A DNA stretch of 64,000 bases from Luteimicrobium sp049844995. GTDB taxonomy: Bacteria; Actinomycetota; Actinomycetes; Actinomycetales; Cellulomonadaceae. A program made the translations under genes and the position numbers. The notes below the pieces were generated by a model. The model was given only the letters and a program-made list of their open reading frames with translations. It was not told where the DNA came from and ran no database searches. How positions within the stretch are numbered: the first letter of the stretch is position 1; every line of letters starts with the position of its first letter. Below are positions 1 through 8,934 of this stretch, piece by piece. The stretch lies in NCBI RefSeq assembly GCF_049844995.1, contig NZ_JBNCMC010000009.1, positions 1 to 64,000 of the forward strand, read 5' to 3'.

Positions 1-1
1 C

Positions 2-69
2 TGTCCACGATGTCGTGAGACACCATGCCCGGAATGTCACCCGAAGAAGTGTCCACGATGTCGTGAGAC
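2..69. repeat. 20-bp direct repeat pair at left window edge
   Basis: A 20-bp sequence beginning TGTCCACGATG is present identically at 2-21 and 50-69, separated by 28 bp. Each copy carries a CACGA/TCGTG inverted pair. No gene lies here; it is downstream of the 90-548 gene. It could be the edge of a mobile or repetitive element, or a pair of protein-binding sites. The window ends too soon to tell. Confidence 0.7.
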
Positions 70-89
70 TTCACAGACCGGCGGCCCGT

Positions 90-548
90 CTACTTCGGCG
101 AGCTCGCGGCGGTCGTGTGGAGCCTCACGGCGTGGCGCAGGGCCTCGCGCGCCCGACGCCGGTCACCCGACGCGTCGTAGGCGAAGCCCAGGTTGAACCA
201 GGCCCGCCAGTCGTCGGGCGACGCCTCCGCCTCGGCCTGCCGGAGCGCGAACTGCGCGTCGGCGGCGGACCGGTCGATCCGACCGCCGGGCGACCGGGGC
301 AGGTCGTCGACGGGCAGGCCGCCCTGGGCGTGGAGCTCGTTCGCGAGCCCCTGCACCCGGGAGGCGAACCACCACTCGCGCCCGATGTACCAGAGGGCGA
401 TGAGCGGAACCACGATCAGGCACACGCCGATCGCGATCCCGACGGCGGAGCCGGAGCCGAGCAGCGCGACGACCGCGCGCCCGATGGCGAACGCGTAGAT
501 CACGAGCACGGCGGTCGCGAGCAGCGCCCCGAGCAGTCCCTTGCGCAC
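90..548 (-). CDS. small membrane protein with a C-terminal TPR-like segment
   Basis: A 152-residue protein read from a GTG start 8 bases after the dapB stop, so probably co-transcribed with dapB. It has two hydrophobic segments (about residues 3-28 and 38-57), a linker, and a C-terminal stretch with the WxxWFNLGFAYDASGDRRRA pattern of a single tetratricopeptide repeat. The longer frame that runs upstream through dapB is not credible because it would overlap that gene completely. I recognise no specific function. The stop codon lies inside a near-palindrome that recurs at the 3' end of the gene ending at 25979. Confidence 0.7.
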   Translation of the reverse strand: MRKGLLGALLATAVLVIYAFAIGRAVVALLGSGSAVGIAIGVCLIVVPLIALWYIGREWWFASRVQGLANELHAQGGLPVDDLPRSPGGRIDRSAADAQFALRQAEAEASPDDWRAWFNLGFAYDASGDRRRAREALRHAVRLHTTAASSPK

Positions 549-556
549 GACGCCCC

Positions 557-1339
557 TCAGTCCAGGTCGAGCACGTGCTCGAGCCCGACGGTCAGCCCGG
601 GCCGACGCACGACCTCCCGCACCGCCAGCACGACCCCGGGCATGAACGAGACGCGGTCGAACGAGTCCTGCCGGATCACGAGCTGCTCCCCCACGTTGCC
701 GAGGAGGATCTCCTCGTGCGCGACGAGCCCCCGCAGCCGCACCGCGTGCACCCGCACGCCGCCGACGTCCGCGCCGCGGGCCTCGAAGCCCGACTCCGTC
801 GCGTCGGGGCTGGGCGCCACACCGGCCGCCGACCGCGCCGCCGCCACCGCCCGCGCCGTGTGCGTCGCCGTCCCGCTGGGAGCGTCGAGCTTGTCGGGGT
901 GGTGCAGCTCGATCACCTCGACGGACTCGAAGTACCGCGCGGCCTTCGTGGCGAACGTCATGGCGAGGACCGCCGACAGCCCGAAGTTGGGCGCCACGAT
1001 CACCCCGAGGTCGAGGCCCTCCGCCGCACGCCGGGCCAGGTGCTCGCGCACCCGCCCCTGCCGCTCGGCCGTCCACCCGGTCGTCCCGACGACGACGTGC
1101 ACGCCCGCGTCGAGCGCGGCGCGGACGTTGTCCTCGGTGATGTCGGGGCGGGTGAAGTCGACCGCGACGTCGGCGCCGGAGTCCGCAAGGGCCTGCGCGA
1201 CGTCGTCGCCGCGGACGATCCGCGCCACCAGCTCGAGGCCGGGGGCGGCGTCGACCGCGTCGCACGTCGTGCGGCCCATGCGGCCGTCCGCGCCGAGGAC
1301 GGCGACGCGCAGCGGCGCCACCGGGGAGTCCGTCGTCAC
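557..1339 (-). CDS. dapB: 4-hydroxy-tetrahydrodipicolinate reductase
   Basis: A 260-residue enzyme, the usual length for DapB. It reduces the DapA product with NAD(P)H on the route to meso-diaminopimelate and lysine, in the cytoplasm. The N-terminus carries the nucleotide-binding motif VLGADGRMGR. A VGTTGW motif follows, and the diagnostic HHPDKLDAPSGTA segment contains the catalytic His/Lys pair and substrate-binding residues. The start is GTG, 40 bases after the stop of the M16 peptidase gene, in the common actinobacterial order pnp-M16-dapB. Confidence 0.97.
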   Translation of the reverse strand: MTTDSPVAPLRVAVLGADGRMGRTTCDAVDAAPGLELVARIVRGDDVAQALADSGADVAVDFTRPDITEDNVRAALDAGVHVVVGTTGWTAERQGRVREHLARRAAEGLDLGVIVAPNFGLSAVLAMTFATKAARYFESVEVIELHHPDKLDAPSGTATHTARAVAAARSAAGVAPSPDATESGFEARGADVGGVRVHAVRLRGLVAHEEILLGNVGEQLVIRQDSFDRVSFMPGVVLAVREVVRRPGLTVGLEHVLDLD

Positions 1340-1379
1340 TGTGGGTCCTGCCTCTGTCTCGGGTCGGGTCGGTCGGGGA

Positions 1380-2711
1380 TCAGTCGCCGAACGGCCCGAC
1401 GCGCACCACGGAACGCGGGCGCGACGCGAGGTCGGCGGCGAGCTCGCGCACGTCGTCGGCGGTCACGGCGCGGATGCGCTCGAGCGACTCCTCGAGCGTC
1501 ATGAGCTCGCCGTGCACGAGCTCGGCCTTGCCGAGCCGGCTCATGCGGGAGCCCGAGTCCTCGAGCCCGAGCACGAGCCCGCCGGACAGCTGCCCGACGC
1601 TCCGCGCCAGCTCGGCGTCGGTGATGCCGCCGTCGGCGAACCGGTCGAGCTCCTCGCCGAGGATCTTCGTGACCTGGTCGACCTTCGCCGGCGCGCAGCC
1701 CGCGTACAGGCCGAACGTGCCGAGTCCGCCGTGCGCGGACGCGAACGAGTAGGTCGAGTAGGCCAGGCCCCGCTTCTCGCGGATCTCCTGGAACAGGCGC
1801 GAGCTCATCCCGCCGCCCAGGACGGCGTTGAGCACGGACAGCGTGAAGCGGCGGTCGTCGGTCGCGGAGATGCCGGTCGAGCCGATGACCACGTTGGCCT
1901 GCTCGACGGCGCGGTGCACCGTCAGCTCGTGCGGCTCGGTCCCGATCCCGGTCACGTCGCTCGCGTCGCGTCGGGCGCGCGGCGCGCGCGAGGGGTCGAG
2001 GTCCCAACCCCCGGTGAGGAGCGCGTCGGAGACCTGGGAGACGAGGGCGTCGTGGTCGACGCCGCCCGCGGCGGACACCACGAGGGTCTCGGGCCGGTAG
2101 TGCCAGCGGTAGTGCTCCCAGACGGCGTCGCGCGGGACCGCGCGGATCGTCTCGGGGGTGCCGCCGATGGGGCGGCCGAGCGCGTGCCCGGCGAGCACGG
2201 TCTCGGAGAAGCGCTCGTGCACGACGTCCGACGGGTCGTCGTCGTTCATCGCGAGCTCTTCGAGGATGACCTCGCGCTCGGTCTCGAGCTCGTCGGCGTC
2301 GATCGCCGCCGACGTCACCATGTCGGCGATCACGTCGACCGCCATCGGCAGGTCGGTGTCCAGCACGCGCGCGTAGTAGCACGTGTGCTCCTTGCCGGTC
2401 GCCGCGTTGGCCTCGCCGCCGACGGCGTCGAAGGCCTCGGCGATGTCCAGGGCGTTGCGTCGAGCCGTGCCCTTGAAGAGCAGGTGCTCGAGGAAGTGCG
2501 TGGAGCCGAAGTGCCCGTCGGTCTCGTCGCGCGACCCGACCCCGACCCACGCCCCGAGGGTCGCGGACCGCTGGCCGGGCAGGTGCTCGGAGATGACGCG
2601 CACGCCGCCGGGCAGGACGGTGCGACGGATGGTCGCACCGTCCTGCCCGACGATCAGCTCGCCGTCCGTGCCGGGGGCGCCGGACGGGACGAGCGGGAGT
2701 GCGTACGACAC
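1380..2711 (-). CDS. M16 family zinc peptidase (pitrilysin/processing-peptidase-like)
   Basis: A 443-residue protein with the inverted zinc motif HFLEH at residues 72-76 and a downstream glutamate in the conserved region about 30 residues later, typical of active M16 peptidases of the mitochondrial processing peptidase type. Its GTG start is one base after the pnp stop, so translation is probably coupled to pnp. This gene follows pnp in many Actinobacteria; its physiological substrate is not established. I see no signal peptide, so it is likely cytoplasmic. Confidence 0.92.
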   Translation of the reverse strand: MSYALPLVPSGAPGTDGELIVGQDGATIRRTVLPGGVRVISEHLPGQRSATLGAWVGVGSRDETDGHFGSTHFLEHLLFKGTARRNALDIAEAFDAVGGEANAATGKEHTCYYARVLDTDLPMAVDVIADMVTSAAIDADELETEREVILEELAMNDDDPSDVVHERFSETVLAGHALGRPIGGTPETIRAVPRDAVWEHYRWHYRPETLVVSAAGGVDHDALVSQVSDALLTGGWDLDPSRAPRARRDASDVTGIGTEPHELTVHRAVEQANVVIGSTGISATDDRRFTLSVLNAVLGGGMSSRLFQEIREKRGLAYSTYSFASAHGGLGTFGLYAGCAPAKVDQVTKILGEELDRFADGGITDAELARSVGQLSGGLVLGLEDSGSRMSRLGKAELVHGELMTLEESLERIRAVTADDVRELAADLASRPRSVVRVGPFGD

Positions 2712-2712
2712 G

Positions 2713-4977
2713 TCAGGCGTTCGCGCTCTCGGTGTCCTCGGCCGGCTTGTCGGCCGCGTCGGACGCGGCCTCCTCGCCGGAGTCCCCGGTCACCGCGTGC
2801 AGCGACAGCTTGCCGCGCGGGTCGATCTCGCCGATCTCGACCTGGACCTTCTGGCCGATGGACAGGACGTCCTCGACGTTCTCGACGCGCTTGCCGCCCA
2901 CGAGCTTGCGGATCTGCGAGATGTGCAGCAGGCCGTCCTTGCCCGGCGAGAGCGAGATGAACGCGCCGAACGACGTGGTCTTGACGACCGTGCCGACGAA
3001 GCGCTCGCCGATCTCGGGGACGTGCGGGTTCGCGATCGCGTTGATCGCGGCCCGGGCCGCCTCGGCCGACGGGCCGTCGGTCGCGCCGATGTAGACGGTG
3101 CCGTCGTCCTCGATCGAGATGTCGGCGCCCGTCTCCTCCTGGATCTGGTTGATCATCTTGCCCTTCGGGCCGATGACCTCGCCGATCTTGTCGGTGGGGA
3201 CCTTGACGGTGATGACGCGCGGCGCGTTCGGGGACATCTCGTCCGGGACGTCGATCGCCTCGGCCAGGACCTCGAGGATCGTGAGGCGGGCCTCACGGGC
3301 CTGCGTCAGCGCGTCCGCGAGGACCGACGCCGGGATGCCGTCGAGCTTCGTGTCGAGCTGGATGGCCGTGACGAACTCGCTCGTGCCGGCGACCTTGAAG
3401 TCCATGTCCCCGAACGCGTCCTCGGCGCCCAGGATGTCGGTCATCGCCGCGTAGCGGGTCTTGCCGTCCACCTGGTCGGACACGAGGCCCATCGCGATGC
3501 CCGCGACGGCCGCGCGCAGCGGCACGCCGGCGTTGAGCATCGACAAGGTCGACGCGCAGACCGAGCCCATCGACGTCGAGCCGTTGGAGCCCAGCGCCTC
3601 GGAGACCTGGCGGATCGCGTAGGGGAACTCCTCGCGGCTCGGCAGCACCGGCACGAGGGCCCGCTCGGCGAGCGCGCCGTGACCGATCTCGCGACGCTTC
3701 GGCGAGCCCACGCGGCCCGTCTCACCGGTCGAGTACGGCGGGAAGTTGTAGTTGTGCATGTAGCGCTTGCGCGTGACCGGCCCGAGCGAGTCGATCTGCT
3801 GCTCCATGCGCAGCATGTTCAGCGTGGTGACGCCGAGGATCTGCGTCTCGCCGCGCTCGAACAGCGCCGAGCCGTGGACGCGCGGGATGACCTCGACCTC
3901 GGCGGACAGCGTACGGATGTCCCGCAGGCCGCGGCCGTCGATGCGGAAGCCGTCGGTGAGGATGCGCTGGCGGACCAGCTTCTTCTGCACCGAGCGGTAC
4001 GCGGCGGAGATCTCCTTCTCGCGACCGGAGAAGGACTCGGCGAGCTCGCCCTGGACCTCGGCCTTGATCTCGTCGAGGCGCGACTCGCGCGCCTGCTTGT
4101 CGGCGATCGACAGCGCCTCGCCCAGGCGGGCCGCGACGGCGGTCTCGACCGCGGCGTAGGCGTCGTCCTGGTAGTCCGGGAAGAGCGGGAACTCGGCGGT
4201 CGGCTTCGCGGCCTTGGCCGCGAGCTCGAGCTGCGCCTCGGCGAGTGCGCGGATGAACGGCTTCGCGGCCTCGATGCCCTCGGCGACGACCTGCTCGGTC
4301 GGTGCCGTGGCGCCCTGCTCCTTGATGAGCGTCCACGACTCGTCCGTGGCCTCGGCCTCGATCATCGCGATCGCGACGTCGGGCTGGCCGTCGTCGTTCG
4401 TCACGATGCGGCCTGCGACGACCATGTCGAACACGCCGCGCGCGCTCTCGGAGTAGCGCGGGAACGCGACCCACTGGCCCTCGATCAGGCTGATGCGGAC
4501 CGCGCCGACCGGGCCGGAGAACGGCAGGCCGGAGATCTGCGTCGAGATCGAGGCCGCGTTGATCGCGACGACGTCGTACGGGTCGTCCGGGTGGACCGCG
4601 AGGACGGTCTCGACGACCTGGACCTCGTTGCGCAGGCCCTTGACGAACAGCGGGCGCAGCGGGCGGTCGATCAGGCGGCAGGTCAGGATCGCCTCGGTGG
4701 ACGGGCGGCCCTCGCGGCGGAAGAACGAGCCGGGGATCTTGCCGGCGGCGTACTGCCGCTCCTCGACGTCGACCGTCAGCGGGAAGAAGTCGAACTGGTC
4801 CTTGGGGTGCTTGCCGGCCGTCGTGGTCGACAGGATCATCGTGTCGCCGTCGAGGTACGCGGCCACGGAGCCCGCGGCCTGGCGGGCGAGGCGCCCGGTC
4901 TCGAAACGGACGGTGCGGGTGCCGAAGCGACCGTTGTCGATCACGGCCTCGGCGAACTGGATCTCGGGACCCTCCAC
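2713..4977 (-). CDS. pnp: polyribonucleotide nucleotidyltransferase (PNPase)
   Basis: A 754-residue phosphorolytic 3'-5' exoribonuclease involved in mRNA decay. The order is first RNase PH domain (about residues 10-150), alpha-helical domain, second RNase PH domain (about 330-550), then a KH domain with the GPKGKMI loop and an S1 domain near the C-terminus. The chosen GTG start has an AGGAGGG ribosome-binding site 6 bases upstream; an in-frame ATG lying on that site would be a worse choice. It lies downstream of rpsO, as in most bacteria, separated by about 260 bases with strong hairpins. Confidence 0.97.
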   Translation of the reverse strand: MEGPEIQFAEAVIDNGRFGTRTVRFETGRLARQAAGSVAAYLDGDTMILSTTTAGKHPKDQFDFFPLTVDVEERQYAAGKIPGSFFRREGRPSTEAILTCRLIDRPLRPLFVKGLRNEVQVVETVLAVHPDDPYDVVAINAASISTQISGLPFSGPVGAVRISLIEGQWVAFPRYSESARGVFDMVVAGRIVTNDDGQPDVAIAMIEAEATDESWTLIKEQGATAPTEQVVAEGIEAAKPFIRALAEAQLELAAKAAKPTAEFPLFPDYQDDAYAAVETAVAARLGEALSIADKQARESRLDEIKAEVQGELAESFSGREKEISAAYRSVQKKLVRQRILTDGFRIDGRGLRDIRTLSAEVEVIPRVHGSALFERGETQILGVTTLNMLRMEQQIDSLGPVTRKRYMHNYNFPPYSTGETGRVGSPKRREIGHGALAERALVPVLPSREEFPYAIRQVSEALGSNGSTSMGSVCASTLSMLNAGVPLRAAVAGIAMGLVSDQVDGKTRYAAMTDILGAEDAFGDMDFKVAGTSEFVTAIQLDTKLDGIPASVLADALTQAREARLTILEVLAEAIDVPDEMSPNAPRVITVKVPTDKIGEVIGPKGKMINQIQEETGADISIEDDGTVYIGATDGPSAEAARAAINAIANPHVPEIGERFVGTVVKTTSFGAFISLSPGKDGLLHISQIRKLVGGKRVENVEDVLSIGQKVQVEIGEIDPRGKLSLHAVTGDSGEEAASDAADKPAEDTESANA

Positions 4978-5172
4978 GGGTGCCCTCCTCATCTTCGAAG
5001 GTCGCCCCTGGCCGGACGGACGGGCACGCGACACGCGTGCCCTCCTCCCGGCCTGTGCCAGGCGGTCTTCGATCGAGGTCCACGGAGCCGGCGTCCCGTC
5101 CGAGGACGGGGTGCGGGTCCGGGGTCCACTACCGAGGACCGAACGTGGCGTCGGGGCGGCGGGATGGTTGCC

Positions 5173-5229
5173 GGCCCGCGGGTCGCGGGCCGATACCGGT
5201 CCGGCCCGGTCCACGAGGGACCGGGCCGG
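5173..5229 (-). terminator. double hairpin downstream of rpsO
   Basis: Two perfect stem-loops lie between rpsO and pnp. At 5201-5229 a 12-bp stem (CCGGCCCGGTCC with its complement) encloses a 5-base loop. At 5173-5191 an 8-bp stem encloses a 3-base loop. The first starts 11 bases beyond the rpsO stop, so it is placed like a terminator or attenuator. There is no U-tract, as is usual in this GC range. It may also be an RNA-processing site controlling pnp. Confidence 0.7.
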
Positions 5230-5239
5230 GCCGGGTGGA

Positions 5240-5509
5240 TCAGCGGCGCAGACCGAGACGCTCGATCAGGCTGCGGTAGCGGTTGATGTCGACCTTCTGC
5301 AGGTAGCCGAGCAGGCGGCGGCGCTGGCCGACGAGCAGGAGCAGGCCACGACGGCTGTGGTGGTCGTGCTTGTGCTCCTTGAGGTGCTCCGTGAGGTCCT
5401 TGATGCGCTGCGTGAGGAGCGCGACCTGGACCTCCGGCGAACCGGTGTCGCCCTCGGACGTCCCGTACTCGGAAATGATGCTCTGCTTGGTGGCGGTGTC
5501 GAGGGGCAC
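5240..5509 (-). CDS. rpsO: 30S ribosomal protein S15
   Basis: An 89-residue protein of the exact family length, beginning MPLDTATKQSII and containing the conserved HxxDHHSRRGLL region that binds 16S rRNA in the platform of the small subunit. The GTG start is preceded by AAGGAG at 4 bases. It heads the rpsO-pnp-M16-dapB block. A candidate -10 sequence lies about 90 bases upstream. Confidence 0.98.
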   Translation of the reverse strand: MPLDTATKQSIISEYGTSEGDTGSPEVQVALLTQRIKDLTEHLKEHKHDHHSRRGLLLLVGQRRRLLGYLQKVDINRYRSLIERLGLRR

Positions 5510-5596
5510 AGTTCTCCTTGGATGTTCGTTGCGCGGTGCACCAGGGCATGTCCACCTGGGCGCTCTTTGTCCGCGGCCGGTCGAAACGGCAACCCG

Positions 5597-5602
5597 AGTC
5601 TA
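5597..5602 (-). promoter_or_regulatory. candidate -10 element of rpsO
   Basis: The minus strand reads TAGACT here, matching the TAnnnT pattern of actinobacterial housekeeping -10 boxes, about 88 bases upstream of the rpsO start and within the gap that separates it from the sugar ABC genes. The -35 region is weak. The same hexamer occurs upstream of rpsB. Confidence 0.4.
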
Positions 5603-5664
5603 CCAGCAGGCACGGTGCCGGCCAGGCCCGAGCCAGCGACCGCCGGCGAGGCGTGACCCAGCGG

Positions 5665-6597
5665 TCAGCCCTTGGCCGACCCGAGCGAGAGGCCCGCGAT
5701 GAACTGCCGCTGCAGGACGAAGTACACGACCAGCGTCGGGACGGCGGCCAGGAGCGCGGCGGCGGCGATCATGTTCTGGTTGCTGACGAACTGGCCCTGC
5801 AGGTTGTTCAGGGCCGAGGTGATGGGGCGCTTGTCCCCCGACGACATGAGGACCGTCGCCCAGAAGAAGTCGTTGTACACCCACGTGGTGAGGAGCGTCG
5901 CGAGCGCGGCCAGGGCCGGCCGGCACAGCGGGAGGGTCAGGCGCCACCACTGCGTCCACAGGTCGGCGCCGTCCACGCGGGCCGCCTCGTAGATCTCGTC
6001 CGGAATCGAGCGCATGTAGTTGCTGAGCACGAACACGCAGAACCCGAGCTGGAACGTCACGTTGATGACGATCAGGCCGAGGTACGTGTTGTAGAGGACC
6101 GCCCCGGGGATGGGCAGCTCGAGCTGCGTGAAGATCCAGTACAGCGGCGTGATGATGGCCTGCTGCGGGAGCAGGTTCCCCGCCGTGAACAGGATGAGCA
6201 GGAAGACGGCGCCCCGGAAGCGCAGCCGCGTGAGCACGAACGCGACGGCGGACGCGAGCACGAGCGCCACGATCACCGTCGGCACGGTGATGATCAGCGT
6301 GTTGACGAAGTAGTGGCCGATCTGGCCCTGCGTGAACGCGTCCGTGAAGTTGGACAGCGTCAGCCCCCCGTGCGGCAACGACACGTACCCGTACGTCGAG
6401 GTGCTCTGGATCGGCCGCAGGGCGACGTAGAGCGCGAAGACGATGGGCACGATCCAGAGCATGGTCATCACGACCATGAAGACCGTCGCCGCCACGGTGC
6501 CGAACGTCGCCCGGGGACGGTTCGGCTCGGGGCCGGCGGCGAGCGGGTCGAGGGGCCTCGAGGGGTCGAGGCCCACGTCCGTCGCGACGGCCCTCAT
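5665..6597 (-). CDS. carbohydrate ABC transporter permease, MalG type
   Basis: A 310-residue inner-membrane protein with six predicted membrane segments, the first at about residues 33-56. The ABC permease EAA loop appears as EAARVDGADLWTQWWRLTLP, followed by the terminal LSLGSAKG typical of MalG-like subunits. It pairs with the upstream permease, whose stop overlaps this start by 4 bases. It should import a sugar or oligosaccharide with the binding protein encoded at 7544-8911. No ATPase gene is present in the cluster, so a shared MsiK-like ATPase encoded elsewhere is likely (inference). Confidence 0.93.
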   Translation of the reverse strand: MRAVATDVGLDPSRPLDPLAAGPEPNRPRATFGTVAATVFMVVMTMLWIVPIVFALYVALRPIQSTSTYGYVSLPHGGLTLSNFTDAFTQGQIGHYFVNTLIITVPTVIVALVLASAVAFVLTRLRFRGAVFLLILFTAGNLLPQQAIITPLYWIFTQLELPIPGAVLYNTYLGLIVINVTFQLGFCVFVLSNYMRSIPDEIYEAARVDGADLWTQWWRLTLPLCRPALAALATLLTTWVYNDFFWATVLMSSGDKRPITSALNNLQGQFVSNQNMIAAAALLAAVPTLVVYFVLQRQFIAGLSLGSAKG

Positions 6598-7547
6598 CGG
6601 GCGCCCTCCCGCCTGAAGGCGTTCCGCAGGAAGATGGTGATGGGCACGATCGACACCACGAGCAGCACGACGGCGAGCGCCGAGCCGTACCCGATGCGCT
6701 GGGTCTGGCCCAGGATGTATTGCGTCACGAGCATGGAGAGCAGCTCGAGGCCGGGCAGCACCGTGCCCTTGGTCATGATGTAGACGATGTCGTAGGCACG
6801 CAGCGACTCGATGACCGTGACGACGAGGATCACGACGTTGAACGGTCGCATCACGGGGAACACGACCCGCCAGAACGTCGCCCAGGGACCGGCACCGTCG
6901 AGCGCAGCGGCCTCGCGCAGGCTGGGGTCCACGGCCTTGAGGCCGGCCAGGTAGAGGACCATGACGTACCCGGCCTGGCGCCAGCTCGCCGCGAGGAGCA
7001 CCGCCCACAGGTTGAGGTGGGAGTTGCCGAGCCAGTCGATCGCGTCGGCGTCCGACGTACGCCCGATGAGCGTGTTGATCAGGCCGTAGTTCGGCGAGTA
7101 GATGAGCTCCCAGATGATCCCGATGAGGGCGAGCGACAGCATGACGGGCAGGAACAGCACGCTCTGGTAGATCCGGCTGCCGCGGATGTTCCGGTCGATG
7201 ATGACGGCGAAGAGCATGCCGAGCGGCGAGGCGAGGCCGATGAAGACGAGGAGCCAGGCGACGTTGTGCAGCACCGCCGGCCAGAACTGCGGGTCGACCG
7301 TGGCTGCGAACCGGTAGTTGTCGAGCCCCACGGGCTGGATGTTCCCGAGGCCGCCGAGGTTGTCCCACCGCGTGAACGACAGTGCCACCGTGGCGATCGC
7401 GGGGCCCCAGACGAACAGCAGGTCCGCGAGGAGAGGTATCGCCACCATGAGGAGGATCACGACGCGGTCGCGTCGGGACATCACCGGGATCCGGCGACGC
7501 CGACGGGCCCCGGTGCCCGTCGTCGCCCCCTTCACCTCGGTGGTCAC
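6594..7547 (-). CDS. carbohydrate ABC transporter permease, MalF type
   Basis: A 317-residue membrane protein. A basic N-terminal tail (several Arg at residues 15-20) precedes about six membrane segments. The EAA loop reads REAAALDGAGPWATFWRVVFP. The GTG start overlaps the stop of the binding-protein gene by 4 bases, and its own stop overlaps the next permease by 4 bases, so the three genes form one tightly coupled operon. The substrate cannot be read from the sequence. Confidence 0.93.
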   Translation of the reverse strand: MTTEVKGATTGTGARRRRRIPVMSRRDRVVILLMVAIPLLADLLFVWGPAIATVALSFTRWDNLGGLGNIQPVGLDNYRFAATVDPQFWPAVLHNVAWLLVFIGLASPLGMLFAVIIDRNIRGSRIYQSVLFLPVMLSLALIGIIWELIYSPNYGLINTLIGRTSDADAIDWLGNSHLNLWAVLLAASWRQAGYVMVLYLAGLKAVDPSLREAAALDGAGPWATFWRVVFPVMRPFNVVILVVTVIESLRAYDIVYIMTKGTVLPGLELLSMLVTQYILGQTQRIGYGSALAVVLLVVSIVPITIFLRNAFRREGAR

Positions 7548-8911
7548 GAGCTGACGAAGACGGTCTTCGCCTGCGCCTCCAGGCTCGACTGGATCGACTT
7601 GATCGTCCCCGGGGTCGGGTCCTCGATGAACTTGTCGATGGCCGCCGCCACCGTGTTGTCCGCGAATCCCGGGTCGGAGTCGCGGTCGAGGAACTGCGCC
7701 ACGGACTTGGACTTGCGGATGACCTCCACCGACTTCGTCTGGATCGCGTTGTAGGTCGGGACCTTCGCGTCCGTGGCCAGCGCGACGTCCCACTGGTCGT
7801 ACTGGAGGTAGGCGGCCTCGGCCTCCCCGGTGCCGATGTACTCGAGGAGCTTCTTGGCGCCCGACGGGTTCTTGGCCTTCGACGAGATGCAGAAGCCGTC
7901 GGTGGGCGCGTCCATGAAGTCCTGGCCCCACTGCGGGTCGATCTCCGGGTACACGAAGAAGTCCAGGTCGTCGAGGCCCTTGCCGTCGGTCACGTACTGG
8001 GCCGCGACCTGGTTGGTCCCCTGGAAGAGCATCCCGGCCTTCTTCGACTCGAGCGTCTTGGCGGCGTCCTGCCAGATCCGCCCCGTCGAGCTGCTCTGCA
8101 CGTAGGGCATGAGCTCGCGCCACTGGTCGAACACCGCGGTGACCTTCGGGTCGGTCCATGCGACCTGGTGCTGGCACAGCGCCTCGTGGAACTCGTAGCC
8201 GTTGATGCGGAGGTTCAGGATGTCGAACGTCCCGAGCGCCGGCCAGCCGTCCTTCTGCCCCATGGCGAAGGGAATCAGCCCGTCCTTCTTCATGTCCTTG
8301 CTGAGGCTGATCATCTGGTCCCAGGTGGTGGGAACCGTGTAGCCGTTCTTCTCGAAGGTGCTCTTGTTGTAGAAGACCACCCACGGATAGTTGTAGATCG
8401 GGACGAGGTAGTAGTGCCCGTCCGCGCCCTTCGAGAGGGACTTCGTCGCGTCGTTGAACCCCGAGCCGATCGTGTCCCACACGTCGTCGAGCGACGTGAG
8501 CAGGCCCTGCTTCGCGAAGACGCTCAGCCGGTACCCGGCGAACCACGTGAACAGGTCGTCCGGCGAGCCCTGGAGGTAGGAGTTGATGTTGTTCTGGAAG
8601 GTGTTGTGGTCGGTGGTGTTCACCTTGACCGTGAGACCGGTGCTCTTCTCACCCGCGGAGATCAGCGACCCGAACGCCTTCTTCGGTGCGGGGTCGGAGT
8701 AGTTCGAGCCGAAGGTCACCGACGTCCCGCCACCGCCGCCCCCGGAGGCACCGCCCGAGGACTTGTTCCCGCCGGTCCCGCACGCCGCGAGGACCCCCGC
8801 GCCCGCGACGGCTGCGATGCCCATGAGGAACGATCTGCGCCCGACCGGGGCCCCGACGTCGTGGCGCGCCGCCGCGGCGACGTCGTGCGCGGTCGTCCTG
8901 ATTTCGTCCAT
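7544..8911 (-). CDS. extracellular sugar-binding lipoprotein of an ABC importer
   Basis: A 455-residue family 1 solute-binding protein. The N-terminus carries a twin-arginine motif (RRSFLMG, Arg25-Arg26), a hydrophobic segment and the lipobox LAAC with Cys44, so it is probably a Tat-exported lipoprotein anchored outside the membrane. A Ser/Gly-rich linker follows the cysteine. The ATG has a GGAGG site 5 bases upstream. It is the first gene of the importer operon. The specific sugar is unknown, and no glycosidase or regulator gene is adjacent to help. Confidence 0.93.
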   Translation of the reverse strand: MDEIRTTAHDVAAAARHDVGAPVGRRSFLMGIAAVAGAGVLAACGTGGNKSSGGASGGGGGGTSVTFGSNYSDPAPKKAFGSLISAGEKSTGLTVKVNTTDHNTFQNNINSYLQGSPDDLFTWFAGYRLSVFAKQGLLTSLDDVWDTIGSGFNDATKSLSKGADGHYYLVPIYNYPWVVFYNKSTFEKNGYTVPTTWDQMISLSKDMKKDGLIPFAMGQKDGWPALGTFDILNLRINGYEFHEALCQHQVAWTDPKVTAVFDQWRELMPYVQSSSTGRIWQDAAKTLESKKAGMLFQGTNQVAAQYVTDGKGLDDLDFFVYPEIDPQWGQDFMDAPTDGFCISSKAKNPSGAKKLLEYIGTGEAEAAYLQYDQWDVALATDAKVPTYNAIQTKSVEVIRKSKSVAQFLDRDSDPGFADNTVAAAIDKFIEDPTPGTIKSIQSSLEAQAKTVFVSS

Positions 8912-8934
8912 GAAATCCTCCGTCTCGGCACGCC

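Noticed and set aside
15..2960. A 981-codon open frame on the plus strand over the dapB-M16 region
   Set aside because: It is antisense to three well-supported genes, has an Arg/Pro/Ala-rich composition typical of non-coding frames in this GC range, and resembles no protein.
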